Shown here in pieces: positions 16,670 to 24,322 of a DNA stretch of 64,000 nucleotides; position 1 is the stretch's first letter, and every line of letters begins with the position of its first letter. The position numbers were made by a program, and so were the translations under genes. Under the pieces are notes generated by a model. That model was not told where the DNA came from, did not search any database, and saw only the letters and a program-made list of their open reading frames with translations. The DNA is taken from assembly GCF_024022995.1 (NCBI RefSeq), contig NZ_CP099582.1, positions 372,001-436,000 of the forward strand, in the 5' to 3' direction. Source of the stretch: Thermococcus aggregans (GTDB lineage: Archaea; Methanobacteriota_B; Thermococci; Thermococcales; Thermococcaceae).

Positions 16670-17590
16670 CTACTCCTTCATCTCCCTCAACCCCTTCTTG
16701 ATCTCTGTCATCACTTTGAACATGTACGTCATCACAAAGCCTATTGCAATGAACTGAATCCCACCTAAGACCAGTATGGAAGTGACGATTGCCAGCAGAT
16801 TGTGAGAGACATGATTGAACCATTCATGAACCACGTAAACCCCAAATATGAGCCCAAAAAGGAGGAAAAGACCCCCAATGAAGTAGAGGTACTTAGCGGG
16901 ATTGTATCTCACCAGCAGCTCTATAATCGTCTTCCCAATCCTCCATCCATCCTTAATGGGGTGGAGGTTTGCTTTCCCTTTACGCCTGTAATAGTTAATG
17001 GGAACCTCGGCGATACGGAATCCCTTGGCAATGGTCTCAACTGTCAGCTCAGTCTCAACCTCAAAGCCGTGCTTCTCAAGCTCGACGCTCTTGTAAAGAT
17101 CCCGCGTAAGGGCACGGTATCCAGTAAGAAGGTCATGAACCTCGACACCGTACATAAACCTAAAAAGGGCATTGAAAATCTTGTTACCGATAAGGTTTAA
17201 CCTCGTAAAAGCACCCTTTTCAAAATTACTCAAACGATTTCCAATAACGTGCTCCGCTATGCCCCTCTCAATCGGCTGGAGGAGTTTTGTTACATCCTTA
17301 GGGTCATACGTTCCATCCCCGTCAATAATAACAGCCACCGGCGTGTTTACCATTTTAAACGCCTCTGCAACGGCCTGTCCCTTGCCCTTCCCGCTCTGGA
17401 GAACGACTCTGGCACCCTTCTCCTTGGCTATCTCCCTTGTCCTATCTGTGCTGTGGCCGTCGATGACGAGGATGTTTGTGTAGCCGAGCTCTTTAAAGCC
17501 ATCTATAACCTCCCCAATTCCATCTTCCTCATTTAATGTTGGGATTATCACCGTAACTTTCGATGGGTCGAGCTTTTCTATCTCACCCAT
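16670..17590 (-). CDS. Polyprenyl-phosphate glycosyltransferase, GT2 (DPM1/AglJ-like)
   Basis: A 306-residue GT2 enzyme. VTVIIPTLNEEDGIGEV opens the GT-A fold and IIDGDGTYDP holds the DxD-type metal site. Two C-terminal membrane segments lie at about 230-255 and 262-290. Such enzymes transfer the first sugar to dolichyl phosphate, so this is a candidate initiating enzyme for the cluster. ATG 17590 overlaps the stop of the truncated GT2 upstream by 8 nt (AATGGGTGA). The same 8-nt arrangement occurs at the GT4/GT2 junction at 41326. Confidence 0.87.
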   Translation of the reverse strand: MGEIEKLDPSKVTVIIPTLNEEDGIGEVIDGFKELGYTNILVIDGHSTDRTREIAKEKGARVVLQSGKGKGQAVAEAFKMVNTPVAVIIDGDGTYDPKDVTKLLQPIERGIAEHVIGNRLSNFEKGAFTRLNLIGNKIFNALFRFMYGVEVHDLLTGYRALTRDLYKSVELEKHGFEVETELTVETIAKGFRIAEVPINYYRRKGKANLHPIKDGWRIGKTIIELLVRYNPAKYLYFIGGLFLLFGLIFGVYVVHEWFNHVSHNLLAIVTSILVLGGIQFIAIGFVMTYMFKVMTEIKKGLREMKE

Positions 17591-17768
17591 TTAAATAGCC
17601 CCCAAGTCTCGTTTTTATCATGTTTGTCTTCGTGCTTTTCGCGATATCGGAAGTTCTATCCTCGCTTCCATCAACAACAAGAACATCCCCGTACTTCTTA
17701 GCTAAAGCAACAACTGACCCAATCGTTAGCTCCTCGTTGTATGCGGGGATCACTATCAGGGTCTTCAT
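17583..17768 (-). pseudogene. Truncated GT2 gene: N-terminal 50 codons fused to a foreign tail
   Basis: MKTLIVIPAYNEELTIGSVV and DVLVVDGSEDRTSDIAK are the first strands of a GT2 glycosyltransferase, normally 220 residues or more. After about 50 codons the similarity ends, and the frame closes with GGYLNG-stop overlapping the next gene. The end -LNG-stop also closes the GT4 gene at 41333 that precedes the other DPM-like GT2. The tail may therefore be the last codons of a lost GT4 gene, leaving a deletion junction between two genes. GGTGA precedes ATG 17768. Confidence 0.75.
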
Positions 17769-17769
17769 G

Positions 17770-18117
17770 TTATTCACCTTCAGACTTTAGGACTTCTACC
17801 AGCTTATCTTTTAGCTGGGGAAGTTGGGAGGAAATTATTACCCATACCACCTTTAAGTCGACTCCAAAATACTGGTGAATAACAACGTTTCTGAGGCCCA
17901 CTATCCTCTTCCATGGGATTTCCTGGTACTTCTTTCTTATCTCCTCAGGAATGTTCCGGGCGGCTTCTCCGAGGATCTCTAAATTCCTTACAACTGCATC
18001 GATTGTTTTCCTATCATTTATGAAATCCTCGAAGGAATAACCTTTTGTGTATTCTTCAATCCTCTCAACGGCTTCGAGCATGTCCTCAAGGAAAAGCCTG
18101 TAGTCCCGTTTAGACAT
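17770..18117 (-). CDS. hepT: HepT-like HEPN toxin (DUF86)
   Basis: A 115-residue all-helical protein. The HEPN RNase signature R-x4-6-H appears in LRNVVIHQYFGVD, and NLEILGEAARNIP is typical of HepT. HepT/MntA is a type VII TA pair in which MntA inactivates HepT by oligo-AMPylation near the motif. It overlaps the mntA stop by 8 nt, the usual order. The last codons overlap the start region of the truncated GT2. Confidence 0.88.
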   Translation of the reverse strand: MSKRDYRLFLEDMLEAVERIEEYTKGYSFEDFINDRKTIDAVVRNLEILGEAARNIPEEIRKKYQEIPWKRIVGLRNVVIHQYFGVDLKVVWVIISSQLPQLKDKLVEVLKSEGE

Positions 18118-18406
18118 GGATAAGCTCCTCCCTGATGTATTTCCAGAGCTTGGGCTTTCTCATCACGCCGTCCTTTGTCACCAGATCAACTTTTACCCCA
18201 AGTAAGCTTTCTAAGTATTCTTTTAGATCCACAATCTCCCACCCGATAGGCTCATAAAAGTCTACAAGAATGTCAACGTCGCTTGTTTCTTTAGCCTCTC
18301 CCCTAACGTAAGACCCAAAAATACCGATCTCCTTAACCTTAAACTTCCTCCTCAGCTCTTCCTTATGCTCCCTCAAAATTTTCTCAATCTCTTCAAGGGT
18401 TCTCAT
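18071..18406 (-). repeat. Duplicated segment, copy 1: mntA and start of hepT
   Basis: 336 bp that recur at 19158-19493 with a constant offset of 1087 and no indels, with only scattered substitutions. It covers all of mntA and the first roughly 16 codons of hepT. Copy 1 keeps the whole hepT. Confidence 0.9.
18110..18406 (-). CDS. mntA: MntA-like nucleotidyltransferase antitoxin
   Basis: A 98-residue minimal nucleotidyltransferase. GIFGSYVRGEAKETSDVDIL contains the G-S-x10-D-x-D core. A further Asp lies in VKVDLVTKDG. In the HepT/MntA system it is the antitoxin, which AMPylates HepT. ATG 18406 is chosen, with GGTGA 5 nt upstream. Confidence 0.88.
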   Translation of the reverse strand: MRTLEEIEKILREHKEELRRKFKVKEIGIFGSYVRGEAKETSDVDILVDFYEPIGWEIVDLKEYLESLLGVKVDLVTKDGVMRKPKLWKYIREELIHV

Positions 18407-18407
18407 G

Positions 18408-18845
18408 TTATTCACCAAGCTTTTTCTTTATATCCTTGAGCTCTTCGATTAAATAGAAGGCATTAACTCCAAACTTTTTAGCGCTTTCCACTTGAACTTT
18501 ATCGTTTGATACGAGGATTGCATCTCTAACCTTTGCAGTGGCGATGTAGAACGAGTCTATTGCCCTGCATCCTGTCTCAAATGCTATCAAAAAGGCGAGC
18601 TCATAAATTTCGCTGTCTTCAACAAAGTTAACATCATTAAAGACCTCCTCCGCAATAATTGAGGCTCTGTCTTTCTTTGTCCTCCTAACTAGTTGCCCGA
18701 TGAGCTCTATTTTGAATAGTCTGGGCTCAAAAATTGGGACTTCTTTTTCCTCTATAGTCTTAAATAAGGCATCCGCAAGTTTGGTTCTTTTTCTGTCATA
18801 TTCAAAGAACAAATCTATGAAGACCGATGTATCAACAACAATCAT
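18408..18845 (-). CDS. vapC: VapC-type PIN-domain ribonuclease toxin
   Basis: A 145-residue PIN domain. Acidic residues expected for Mg2+ binding are in VVDTSVFIDLF, FKIELIGQLV and RAIDSFYIATA, followed by ILVSNDKVQVESA. It would cleave tRNA or rRNA when freed from its antitoxin. It overlaps the DUF104 antitoxin gene by 4 nt, the normal operon form. Its stop lies close to the mntA start, so two TA modules are joined head to tail. Confidence 0.88.
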   Translation of the reverse strand: MIVVDTSVFIDLFFEYDRKRTKLADALFKTIEEKEVPIFEPRLFKIELIGQLVRRTKKDRASIIAEEVFNDVNFVEDSEIYELAFLIAFETGCRAIDSFYIATAKVRDAILVSNDKVQVESAKKFGVNAFYLIEELKDIKKKLGE

Positions 18846-19027
18846 CTCCTCTCCTCCAGGAACTCCCTGAGGGCATCCTCCTTTACCTTTATCCTGTATT
18901 TCTTCGCTATCTCGGATATTCGCTTTGGTAATCTTATGATCACAATTCCCCTCGTGCCTTCCTTTAATTTTATCTGTTTTAAAGGCTTGAAGACACCGTC
19001 CTTATAGACAACCTCAATCTCCTCCAT
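18842..19027 (-). CDS. vapB: DUF104-type antitoxin (AF2212/PG0164-like)
   Basis: A 61-residue protein beginning EEIEVVYKDGVFKPLKQIKL. This is the beta-rich N-terminal pattern of the DUF104 antitoxins that pair with PIN toxins in archaea. The C-terminal helix KEDALREFLEERR would bind the toxin. GGAGGAG-type purines lie inside and before the start. The start overlaps the C-terminal end of a PIN-domain fragment in another frame. Confidence 0.82.
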   Translation of the reverse strand: MEEIEVVYKDGVFKPLKQIKLKEGTRGIVIIRLPKRISEIAKKYRIKVKEDALREFLEERR

Positions 19028-19147
19028 TCAAACACCTCCTCAACAAACTTAACCGGATTCATAACCCTCACCTTGATTTTATCCCTGTTCTCTTTAACCT
19101 TTTTGATAAGGGAATCATCCGTCGTTAGCATCACATCAGCACTTTTC
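18979..19147 (-). pseudogene. C-terminal fragment of a PIN-domain toxin
   Basis: The frame AEKSADVMLTTDDSLIKKV, followed by MNPVKFVEEVFEW, is the last third of a VapC-type protein, with the conserved TTDD segment. The N-terminal two thirds and the antitoxin are missing. At its 5' side it is fused to the truncated second hepT copy. The stop lies beyond the start of the DUF104 gene. It is a deletion product, not a functional toxin. Confidence 0.7.
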
Positions 19148-19204
19148 TCAGCGCAGGGCTTCGAGCATGTCCTCAAGGAAAAGCCTGTAGTCCCGTTTAG
19201 ACAT
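19148..19204 (-). pseudogene. 5' stub of hepT (second copy)
   Basis: MSKRDYRLFLEDMLEA matches the first 16 residues of the intact HepT at 18117. Two changed codons and a stop follow, where the sequence joins the PIN fragment. It is the broken partner of the second mntA. Confidence 0.85.
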
Positions 19205-19493
19205 GGATAAGCTCCTCCCTGATGTATTTCCAGAGCTTGGGCTTTCTCATCACGCCGTCCTTTGTTACTAAATCAACTTTTACTCCAAGTAAACTTTCTA
19301 AGTATTCTTTTAGATCCACAATCTCCCACCCGATAGGCTCATAAAAGTCTACAAGAATGTCAACGTCGCTTGTTTCTTTAGCCTCTCCCCTAACGTAAGA
19401 CCCAAATATTCCAATCTCCTTAACCTTAAACTTCCTCCTCAGCTCTTCCCTGTGCTCCCTCAAAATTTTCTCAATCTCTTCAAGGGTTCTCAT
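19158..19493 (-). repeat. Duplicated segment, copy 2: mntA and start of hepT
   Basis: Second copy of the 336-bp segment described at 18071-18406. The duplication ends exactly where hepT is truncated (about codon 16). The right border is the ATG of mntA; upstream of it the two copies have different neighbours. Confidence 0.9.
19197..19493 (-). CDS. mntA: MntA-like nucleotidyltransferase, duplicate without full HepT partner
   Basis: A 98-residue protein that differs from the copy at 18406 by very few residues (for example EHREEL for EHKEEL). All catalytic residues of the G-S-x10-D-x-D core are kept. Its hepT is only an 18-codon stub. It may act as a spare antitoxin for the HepT at 18117, or simply be a relic. 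ATG 19493 is chosen by identity with copy 1. It overlaps the 3' end of the frameshifted vapC by 14 nt. Confidence 0.85.
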   Translation of the reverse strand: MRTLEEIEKILREHREELRRKFKVKEIGIFGSYVRGEAKETSDVDILVDFYEPIGWEIVDLKEYLESLLGVKVDLVTKDGVMRKPKLWKYIREELIHV

Positions 19494-19970
19494 ATTGACC
19501 ACGCACTTCTTTCCTCAGCTTCTCAAGACTGTCTATCAAAACTATTCCCTCTTTTTTGCATGCATTTTCAAAGTCACTATCAAAGGATATCAGATATTTG
19601 ATACTATAAAACTTGCAGGTGGCTAAGATGAGAGCATCATTTGGGAGCAAACCATATTTTCTAGAGATTTCAGTTGAAAGGAGTGTTATTTCAGAGGTTA
19701 TTTCCAGAAAATTTGGGATGCTCAACATTGGAAAAAGGGATTTTAGGAATTCCTCTGCTGTTTCTTTAACTGATGCTTTGTTCTTTTTCAGTTCCCAATA
19801 GGATTTCCCAGTTTTTACCTTATAAAGATAAAAAATACTTCACTGTATACGATTCCATTTATGAAGGTGGTAAACTTGCCCTTAAAGATGTAATCCAACA
19901 GCTCAACTGCTCTGGGGTTATTTTTTGCAAATTCGATTATAACATTACTGTCAAGGAATAAGCTCGTCAT
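19480..19970 (-). pseudogene. VapC-type PIN toxin, frameshifted
   Basis: ATG 19970 starts TSLFLDSNVIIEFAKNN, a PIN-domain N-terminus with the first Asp. The frame is lost at the A6 run (plus strand 19830-19835). One extra T on the coding strand restores EVFFYLYKVKTGKSYWELKK and leads to the second half, which ends with LPNDALILATCKFYSIK and LISFDSDFENACK. The gene overlaps its VapB by 20 nt. As given it cannot make a full toxin. Sequencing error, decay or slippage cannot be told apart here. Confidence 0.82.
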
Positions 19971-20136
19971 AGAGTTCTGCCTCCAGCTCTTCCCAGCTTT
20001 TTGCAGTCTTTAGAGAACCTCTCGCTTTTTTTAAAGCCTCATCAACATTTATCCTGGCTTTTAATCTCTCAATCTCCTCCCTGATCTTCATCTCAACTTC
20101 TTTTGGAACCTTAAACGTGATAACAACTTCCGCCAT
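19951..20136 (-). CDS. vapB: VapB-type antitoxin
   Basis: A 61-residue protein. MAEVVITFKVPKEVEMKIRE resembles a ribbon-helix-helix DNA-binding N-terminus, followed by a charged helix (NVDEALKKARGSLKTAKSWE) typical of toxin-wrapping tails. GGAGGAGA lies 8 nt upstream of ATG 20136. The toxin gene overlapping its 3' end is frameshifted. Upstream lies mobile-element debris rather than a clear TATA box, so its original promoter may be lost. Confidence 0.75.
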   Translation of the reverse strand: MAEVVITFKVPKEVEMKIREEIERLKARINVDEALKKARGSLKTAKSWEELEAELYDELIP

Positions 20137-20146
20137 AACATATCTC

Positions 20147-20331
20147 CTCCCTTTTGCGAGGGTTCCAACGAGTTAGCCCCTCGCCATTGGCGGGAAGGTT
20201 TGCGGGCCCATCACCTACTCCCGTTGCCGGTTTCGGTTCAGCCCGGTCTTAAGCCAATTACCGTTCTGGTTGCCCGCTACAATGGTTTCGCATGTCCCAA
20301 AAGTAGCGGACAACCAGAACGGAGGTCAGCA
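20147..20331. other. G+C-rich mobile-element-like debris with a 20-bp inverted repeat
   Basis: A stretch clearly richer in G+C than its neighbours. Arms CCGTTCTGGTTGCCCGCTAC at 20261-20280 and its complement at 20303-20322 match at 19 of 20 positions around a 22-nt loop. A smaller hairpin CGCC-ATT-GGCG lies near 20185. Strong hairpins in short G+C-rich segments are found at the ends of IS200/IS605-type elements. The right arm runs into GGAGGTCAGC, a motif that recurs beside other TA genes in this window. No coding frame was recognised. Confidence 0.5.
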
Positions 20332-20640
20332 TTAGGTCTTTTCATACAGTACAGCGCCCTCGGACAGTATAATTTTATGGAACGATGTTTCTTTTAGTCT
20401 CTCAAACTCTTCTTTACTCTCGGTGATTGCATTTATTAAAACCCCATATTTAAGCATAATTTCAAAGATTAGGTCGAGTATATCATCTAAGCTAAGCTCG
20501 CCAACTATCAAAACATCAATGTCGCTCTCCTCATCGTAGTCCCTCCTTACATAGGAGCCAAACAGCACAATCTTCTCAATCCTCCCGGGAAATTGAGCTT
20601 TTAATTTTTCAATGAACTCCTTCAACGCTTTCTCTCTCAT
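20332..20640 (-). CDS. MNT-type nucleotidyltransferase
   Basis: A 102-residue minimal nucleotidyltransferase. KIVLFGSYVRRDYDEESDID contains the G-S-x10-D-x-D core, with a C-terminal hydrophobic/acidic domain. It pairs with the overlapping HEPN gene upstream as an MNT/HEPN TA module. ATG 20640 has AAGGTGG upstream, which favours it over TTG 20646. Confidence 0.82.
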   Translation of the reverse strand: MREKALKEFIEKLKAQFPGRIEKIVLFGSYVRRDYDEESDIDVLIVGELSLDDILDLIFEIMLKYGVLINAITESKEEFERLKETSFHKIILSEGAVLYEKT

Positions 20641-21025
20641 ACTCAACCACCTTCAAAATTTCTTTGGCCTTCTCCAAGAACTTCTCAGCATCTTCTAATA
20701 TCTCCTCAGCTTCTTCCCTAACTGGTGAGTAGAAAACATTATAATCGGCTTTTGTTCTAAGTTCAAAAGCTCTGGTTAAAGCCTTCCCGTAAACTTCATC
20801 GACAATGCCTTCTTTAACGAAATACCGCCCGAACATAGATACAACTCCGGCATGCTTTCTTGGAATTATATCTCTCATTAAAAGCAAAGCCCTTGCTGCG
20901 TGAAACATTGAGTAATAAGCCCTGCTGATTGCATCTCTATATTTTCCGTTTTCAAACAGCAGATAAGCCGATGAAAGCTCTTCTTCAGCAACTTCAATTT
21001 CTTTGATTATCTCTTCCTTGAGCAT
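20609..21025 (-). CDS. HEPN-domain protein
   Basis: A 138-residue helical protein. ENGKYRDAISRAYYSMFHAA is the typical HEPN segment of the C-terminal-Rx4-6H-poor group paired with MNT enzymes, and DYNVFYSPVREEAEE is the second conserved block. It overlaps the nucleotidyltransferase gene by about 30 nt. ATG 21025 is preceded by GGTGA. The module order is HEPN then MNT, opposite to the MntA-HepT pair at 18.1-18.4 kb. Confidence 0.82.
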   Translation of the reverse strand: MLKEEIIKEIEVAEEELSSAYLLFENGKYRDAISRAYYSMFHAARALLLMRDIIPRKHAGVVSMFGRYFVKEGIVDEVYGKALTRAFELRTKADYNVFYSPVREEAEEILEDAEKFLEKAKEILKVVEYERESVEGVH

Positions 21026-21042
21026 CTTATTCACCAGTTTCT

Positions 21043-21168
21043 TCAGCTTCTTCTCTCTTTTATCTCACTCTTGTCTATGTCCTCCGCAGTAGAGGCTGTC
21101 CAATAAATTCCATTCTGTTTTAAAGGCCTGAAGACACCATCCTTATAGACAACCTCAATCTCATCCAT
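21043..21168 (-). pseudogene. Truncated DUF104-type antitoxin gene
   Basis: ATG 21168, with GGAGGGGG upstream, starts MDEIEVVYKDGVFRPLKQ. This is nearly the same as the first 18 residues of the DUF104 antitoxin at 19027. The following 23 codons (NGIYWTAST...) are unrelated to that family, and the frame stops at 21043. It is a 5' end fused to other sequence; no PIN toxin follows. It may still be translated as a 41-residue peptide. Confidence 0.7.
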
Positions 21169-21494
21169 TTATTCCCCCTCCAGTTAGCCTTTATCGTGGA
21201 GCTTTCGGGGGAAATAAGCCCCCACACCTTTCGTTGAGTCCCCCATTCGGGCTTGTAAACCCCACATACCGGGAACTGCCACATCACTAAAAACTACCTC
21301 ACAGGACTACATAAAAATTACGAAAACAAAAACCATCAAATACTTTGCTTGTTACATTTTCTTTTGAAAGCCTCCCCTTTAGGGGCAGTTGATGGACAAG
21401 AAGGGAATAGAGAGAATCAAAAAGGCTGACCTCCTCCCCGCCCTGAAGGCTGAGGCTTTCGAAAGGTAACTCTTTATAATTACCCCCCCAGTCT
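21169..21494. other. Intergenic region with mobile-element-like hairpins and TA-flanking motif
   Basis: No gene was recognised. GGGGG-AAATAAG-CCCCC near 21200 is a strong hairpin. GAAAGCCTCCCCTTTAGGGG at 21366-21385 is one copy of the dispersed TA-flanking motif. AGGCTGACCTCCTCCCCGCC at 21423-21442 begins a second, inverted copy that ends AGGCTTTCGAAAG. The two face each other across about 40 bp. TTTATAAT at 21473-21480 resembles a TATA box but has no gene to serve on the plus strand. Confidence 0.5.
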
Positions 21495-23849
21495 TCAACC
21501 CCTCCGAAATATCCCCCTATCAACTATCTTCTTGCCCACAGCATAGGCGTATCTTATAACCGTCCCGTTAACTTCTTCAGGTAATTCAAACTCGTTTTTA
21601 CCCTTCACGTTATACCATTTCTTGAACACGAGCGTCCCGTTGTCCATGAAACCCCAGATTCCCAGTCCAGTTCCGGTTGCGTTTTCAAAATGGAAAATTA
21701 CCCTGCCGTTTGCCTTCTCCACCCTCACGTTTGGGTGTTTAAGTTTCAGGATTTTTACAAATCCCCCGTCGGAATAAACCAGCTCGTAAGGCTCTTTGGG
21801 CGTTATGAAAAGCTTTGCCAGAGTTGTGTTGAAGGCTTCCTCGTTCATAAAAACCGCATACTTGTAATTAAGGTTTATGTAAAGGTAGGTGTTGGAGTTT
21901 GAGTTTGTGAGGTTTGGCTTCATCACTCTGCCTTGATACTCCACGTAAAGCTCCTTTGGCATTAGCACGTTCCCGTTGATGTTTGCTATCGCACTCCACT
22001 CGTTCCCGGGCTTCACCACTATTCTGTAATTCCCCTTCTGGAATACCAAAGCTCCAATCTCGGAGGTAAGCGGCAAGACGAGAAGCCCGTACTTTTCGGT
22101 AATGTTGTACTTCGGATGGCTATCTGCAGTTTCGACTATCGCCCTAAACTTGAGGAAGTCATAATAGCTCACAACAACGTAGTCCACTCCCAAGTTTATA
22201 GCCCAGTTTTCATCGAGCTTGCCGAGATAATAAAGGGCTACGCCAGAATTTGGACTCCCCTGGGCTATTGGGCTTCTTCTTGCGTAATAAGTCACCCAGT
22301 GACCGTAGTCCCACCAAGCTAAAACTATATCGTTTTCATTTGAATGATTCCCTAAATAAAGCAAGGCATTCTCCCAGTTTTTATTCATGAAAGGCTTCTC
22401 TGCCAAAACCCTTTCAAGTCCCAAACCCGCACTTGTTACCGGAACCACAACGAGCAGAAGCACCGAAAGGGCCAGCGCCTTTCTATAATCAAACTTCGAC
22501 TTTACCCTAGGATAAATTGTATCATGCAGGGAAACTACCCCTACTCCAGCCATTGTTGCAATTGCCATAGACCCGATGAAAAGGAACCTCGTCCAAGTGT
22601 AGACCATGTAAAGGCTTGGCAGAATAAGACCCAAGAGAAGGAAATCGGGAAGTTTGGCTTTTCTCGAGGCAAAGCGAAGGAGGAAAAGAGGACACAAAAA
22701 CACCAAAATGCTGTAAGCTGCCCAGATGTCGCTAAACGTCGAATGCCTTGTCTCAAGAATTGGCGCTTCTTTGAAAATTCCGAATCCAGAGGAAAGCTCC
22801 TTAAGTGCCTCAAACCTAGCGAAAAGCAGATAAACTCCGATGATTGAAAGCATAACCACTATTAGAGCTCTCTGCTTTCTATCTTTCAGGACTCTCGAGA
22901 GGAGGAACAACACAAGAATTCCTGCAAGTGCTAAAGGCACTAGATACTTCAAGTGAACAACCAAATAAACGTCTTTGATTGCTCCTAATTCAATTCCAAG
23001 TTTCTCTGCAGTCTTCTTAGCCAGCCAATTACTTCCTCCGAGCATGCAGTATCCAAAATATTTTCCTAAATAGTTGGCCAGAATTGTCCCGAAAGCCGTT
23101 GAAACTGCCAAAAGCCCAGAATCTAGGAGGTATTTGTCTCTTCCCATAATGAAAGCCCCAAAGGCCAAAAGAATGGCATTCCCAAGAAGGAATATGAATA
23201 TTGGGTAGTAAGCCTGCCAGAATATCGAGGCTAAGCCGCTTGCAAAGGCTGGAATTAAATAAAAGGCAAGTCTCTTATATCTCCATTTTCTTCTGGTCTT
23301 TGTTAAAGCCAATGAAATTCCAAACAAAGCCATCGAATACCAGAAGAGCATGTAGTTATCTCCTCTATAATAGTTTGCCATCGACCTAAAAATGTGCCCA
23401 AAGCTTACCGCAAGGAATAGCCCCGAGAAGAACGCCTCTTTCTCTCCATAAAAATTAAGCATGGCAAGATAAAGGAAAACTATCGTTAGAACACCGAAAA
23501 TCACCGGTGTAATTCTGAAAGCGTCGTAAAGGGAAACTCCAAAAACACTCAAAAACTTATAAACATAAGCCGGGGTCATCCAAAGCCCAAGAGGATGGAA
23601 ATTTTTAATCTGAAATCCCCAAGGCCCACCAGCAATAGTGAAAAAGTTAAACCACTTCCCAGCCTTCAAAGCCTCCTCAATATAAGCTAAATGAAAATAA
23701 GGATCATAACCAAACATGTACTCATACCTTAAGGGAACTAGCCTCATAATAAGCGCAATTACAGTTATTATGGGCAAAGCCACTTTAGGCCTAAAGATGT
23801 CCTCAGGTTTCATCACACTCGCCAGCCTATATTTTTCCTCACAACTCAC
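21495..23849 (-). CDS. aglB: Oligosaccharyltransferase AglB (STT3 family), copy 1
   Basis: A 784-residue protein. The N-terminal roughly 480 residues form about 13 membrane segments with the first acidic motif in GYDPYFHLAYIEEAL and the second in YYRGDNYMLFW. The catalytic WWDYG motif lies in LAWWDYGHWVTYY at about residue 510, followed by a globular extracellular domain. It transfers lipid-linked glycans to Asn in N-x-S/T sequons at the outer membrane face. GTG 23849 gives a 4-nt overlap with the upstream gene; ATG 23813 is an alternative start. It is the last gene of the MoxR/DUF58 operon and a close paralogue of 36585-38891. Confidence 0.92.
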   Translation of the reverse strand: MSCEEKYRLASVMKPEDIFRPKVALPIITVIALIMRLVPLRYEYMFGYDPYFHLAYIEEALKAGKWFNFFTIAGGPWGFQIKNFHPLGLWMTPAYVYKFLSVFGVSLYDAFRITPVIFGVLTIVFLYLAMLNFYGEKEAFFSGLFLAVSFGHIFRSMANYYRGDNYMLFWYSMALFGISLALTKTRRKWRYKRLAFYLIPAFASGLASIFWQAYYPIFIFLLGNAILLAFGAFIMGRDKYLLDSGLLAVSTAFGTILANYLGKYFGYCMLGGSNWLAKKTAEKLGIELGAIKDVYLVVHLKYLVPLALAGILVLFLLSRVLKDRKQRALIVVMLSIIGVYLLFARFEALKELSSGFGIFKEAPILETRHSTFSDIWAAYSILVFLCPLFLLRFASRKAKLPDFLLLGLILPSLYMVYTWTRFLFIGSMAIATMAGVGVVSLHDTIYPRVKSKFDYRKALALSVLLLVVVPVTSAGLGLERVLAEKPFMNKNWENALLYLGNHSNENDIVLAWWDYGHWVTYYARRSPIAQGSPNSGVALYYLGKLDENWAINLGVDYVVVSYYDFLKFRAIVETADSHPKYNITEKYGLLVLPLTSEIGALVFQKGNYRIVVKPGNEWSAIANINGNVLMPKELYVEYQGRVMKPNLTNSNSNTYLYINLNYKYAVFMNEEAFNTTLAKLFITPKEPYELVYSDGGFVKILKLKHPNVRVEKANGRVIFHFENATGTGLGIWGFMDNGTLVFKKWYNVKGKNEFELPEEVNGTVIRYAYAVGKKIVDRGIFRRG

Positions 23850-24322
23850 TTAAACATTTCCACTTTCTTGACTTCTCTCTTTAAGCTCAGCAAGAGGAAC
23901 ATCATGCTCAACCCAGCCATAAGCGAAACCTGGTTCTCAACGGTGTAAAGGTACTCATACCTGAGCCTTAAAACCACCATCAAGCCCACAACCACTAAAA
24001 CAAAAACAACTACTCTCAAATCAAGGAAAACTTTCATATCTGGCTTTTTGAAGTTATAACTCCCCCTAAACTCCACCCCGACCAAAACCTCCCTAAGAAC
24101 CATTAAAGAAGGCAAAACACCAAGCAAAAGAACTTTAATTGCCTCAAAAGACAGGAAATCCTTCACAAAAACATCATTCATCAACCAAATAGCATAGAAG
24201 AAATAAGCAAGAAGACCCAAGTCTTTGCTCTTCCTCGCTAACAAATAAACTAATGGTATCAAAACAACGGCCTTGGCCCTTAAAAGCAAGCTCCCTATTA
24301 TCGCTATTACTCCCCAGATCAT
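23846..24322 (-). CDS. Small polytopic membrane protein of unknown function
   Basis: A 158-residue protein with about five hydrophobic segments (for example VVVFVLVVVGLMVVL). I do not recognise a family. It is joined by 4-nt overlaps to DUF58 on one side and to aglB on the other, so it is translated within the same operon. It may help assemble the neighbouring membrane complex; this is inference from position only. Confidence 0.75.
   Translation of the reverse strand: MIWGVIAIIGSLLLRAKAVVLIPLVYLLARKSKDLGLLAYFFYAIWLMNDVFVKDFLSFEAIKVLLLGVLPSLMVLREVLVGVEFRGSYNFKKPDMKVFLDLRVVVFVLVVVGLMVVLRLRYEYLYTVENQVSLMAGLSMMFLLLSLKREVKKVEMFK

Noticed and set aside
20200-20397. 65-codon plus-strand ORF in the G+C-rich debris
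   Set aside because: No family-like sequence, no binding site, and it runs through the inverted repeat into the nucleotidyltransferase gene.
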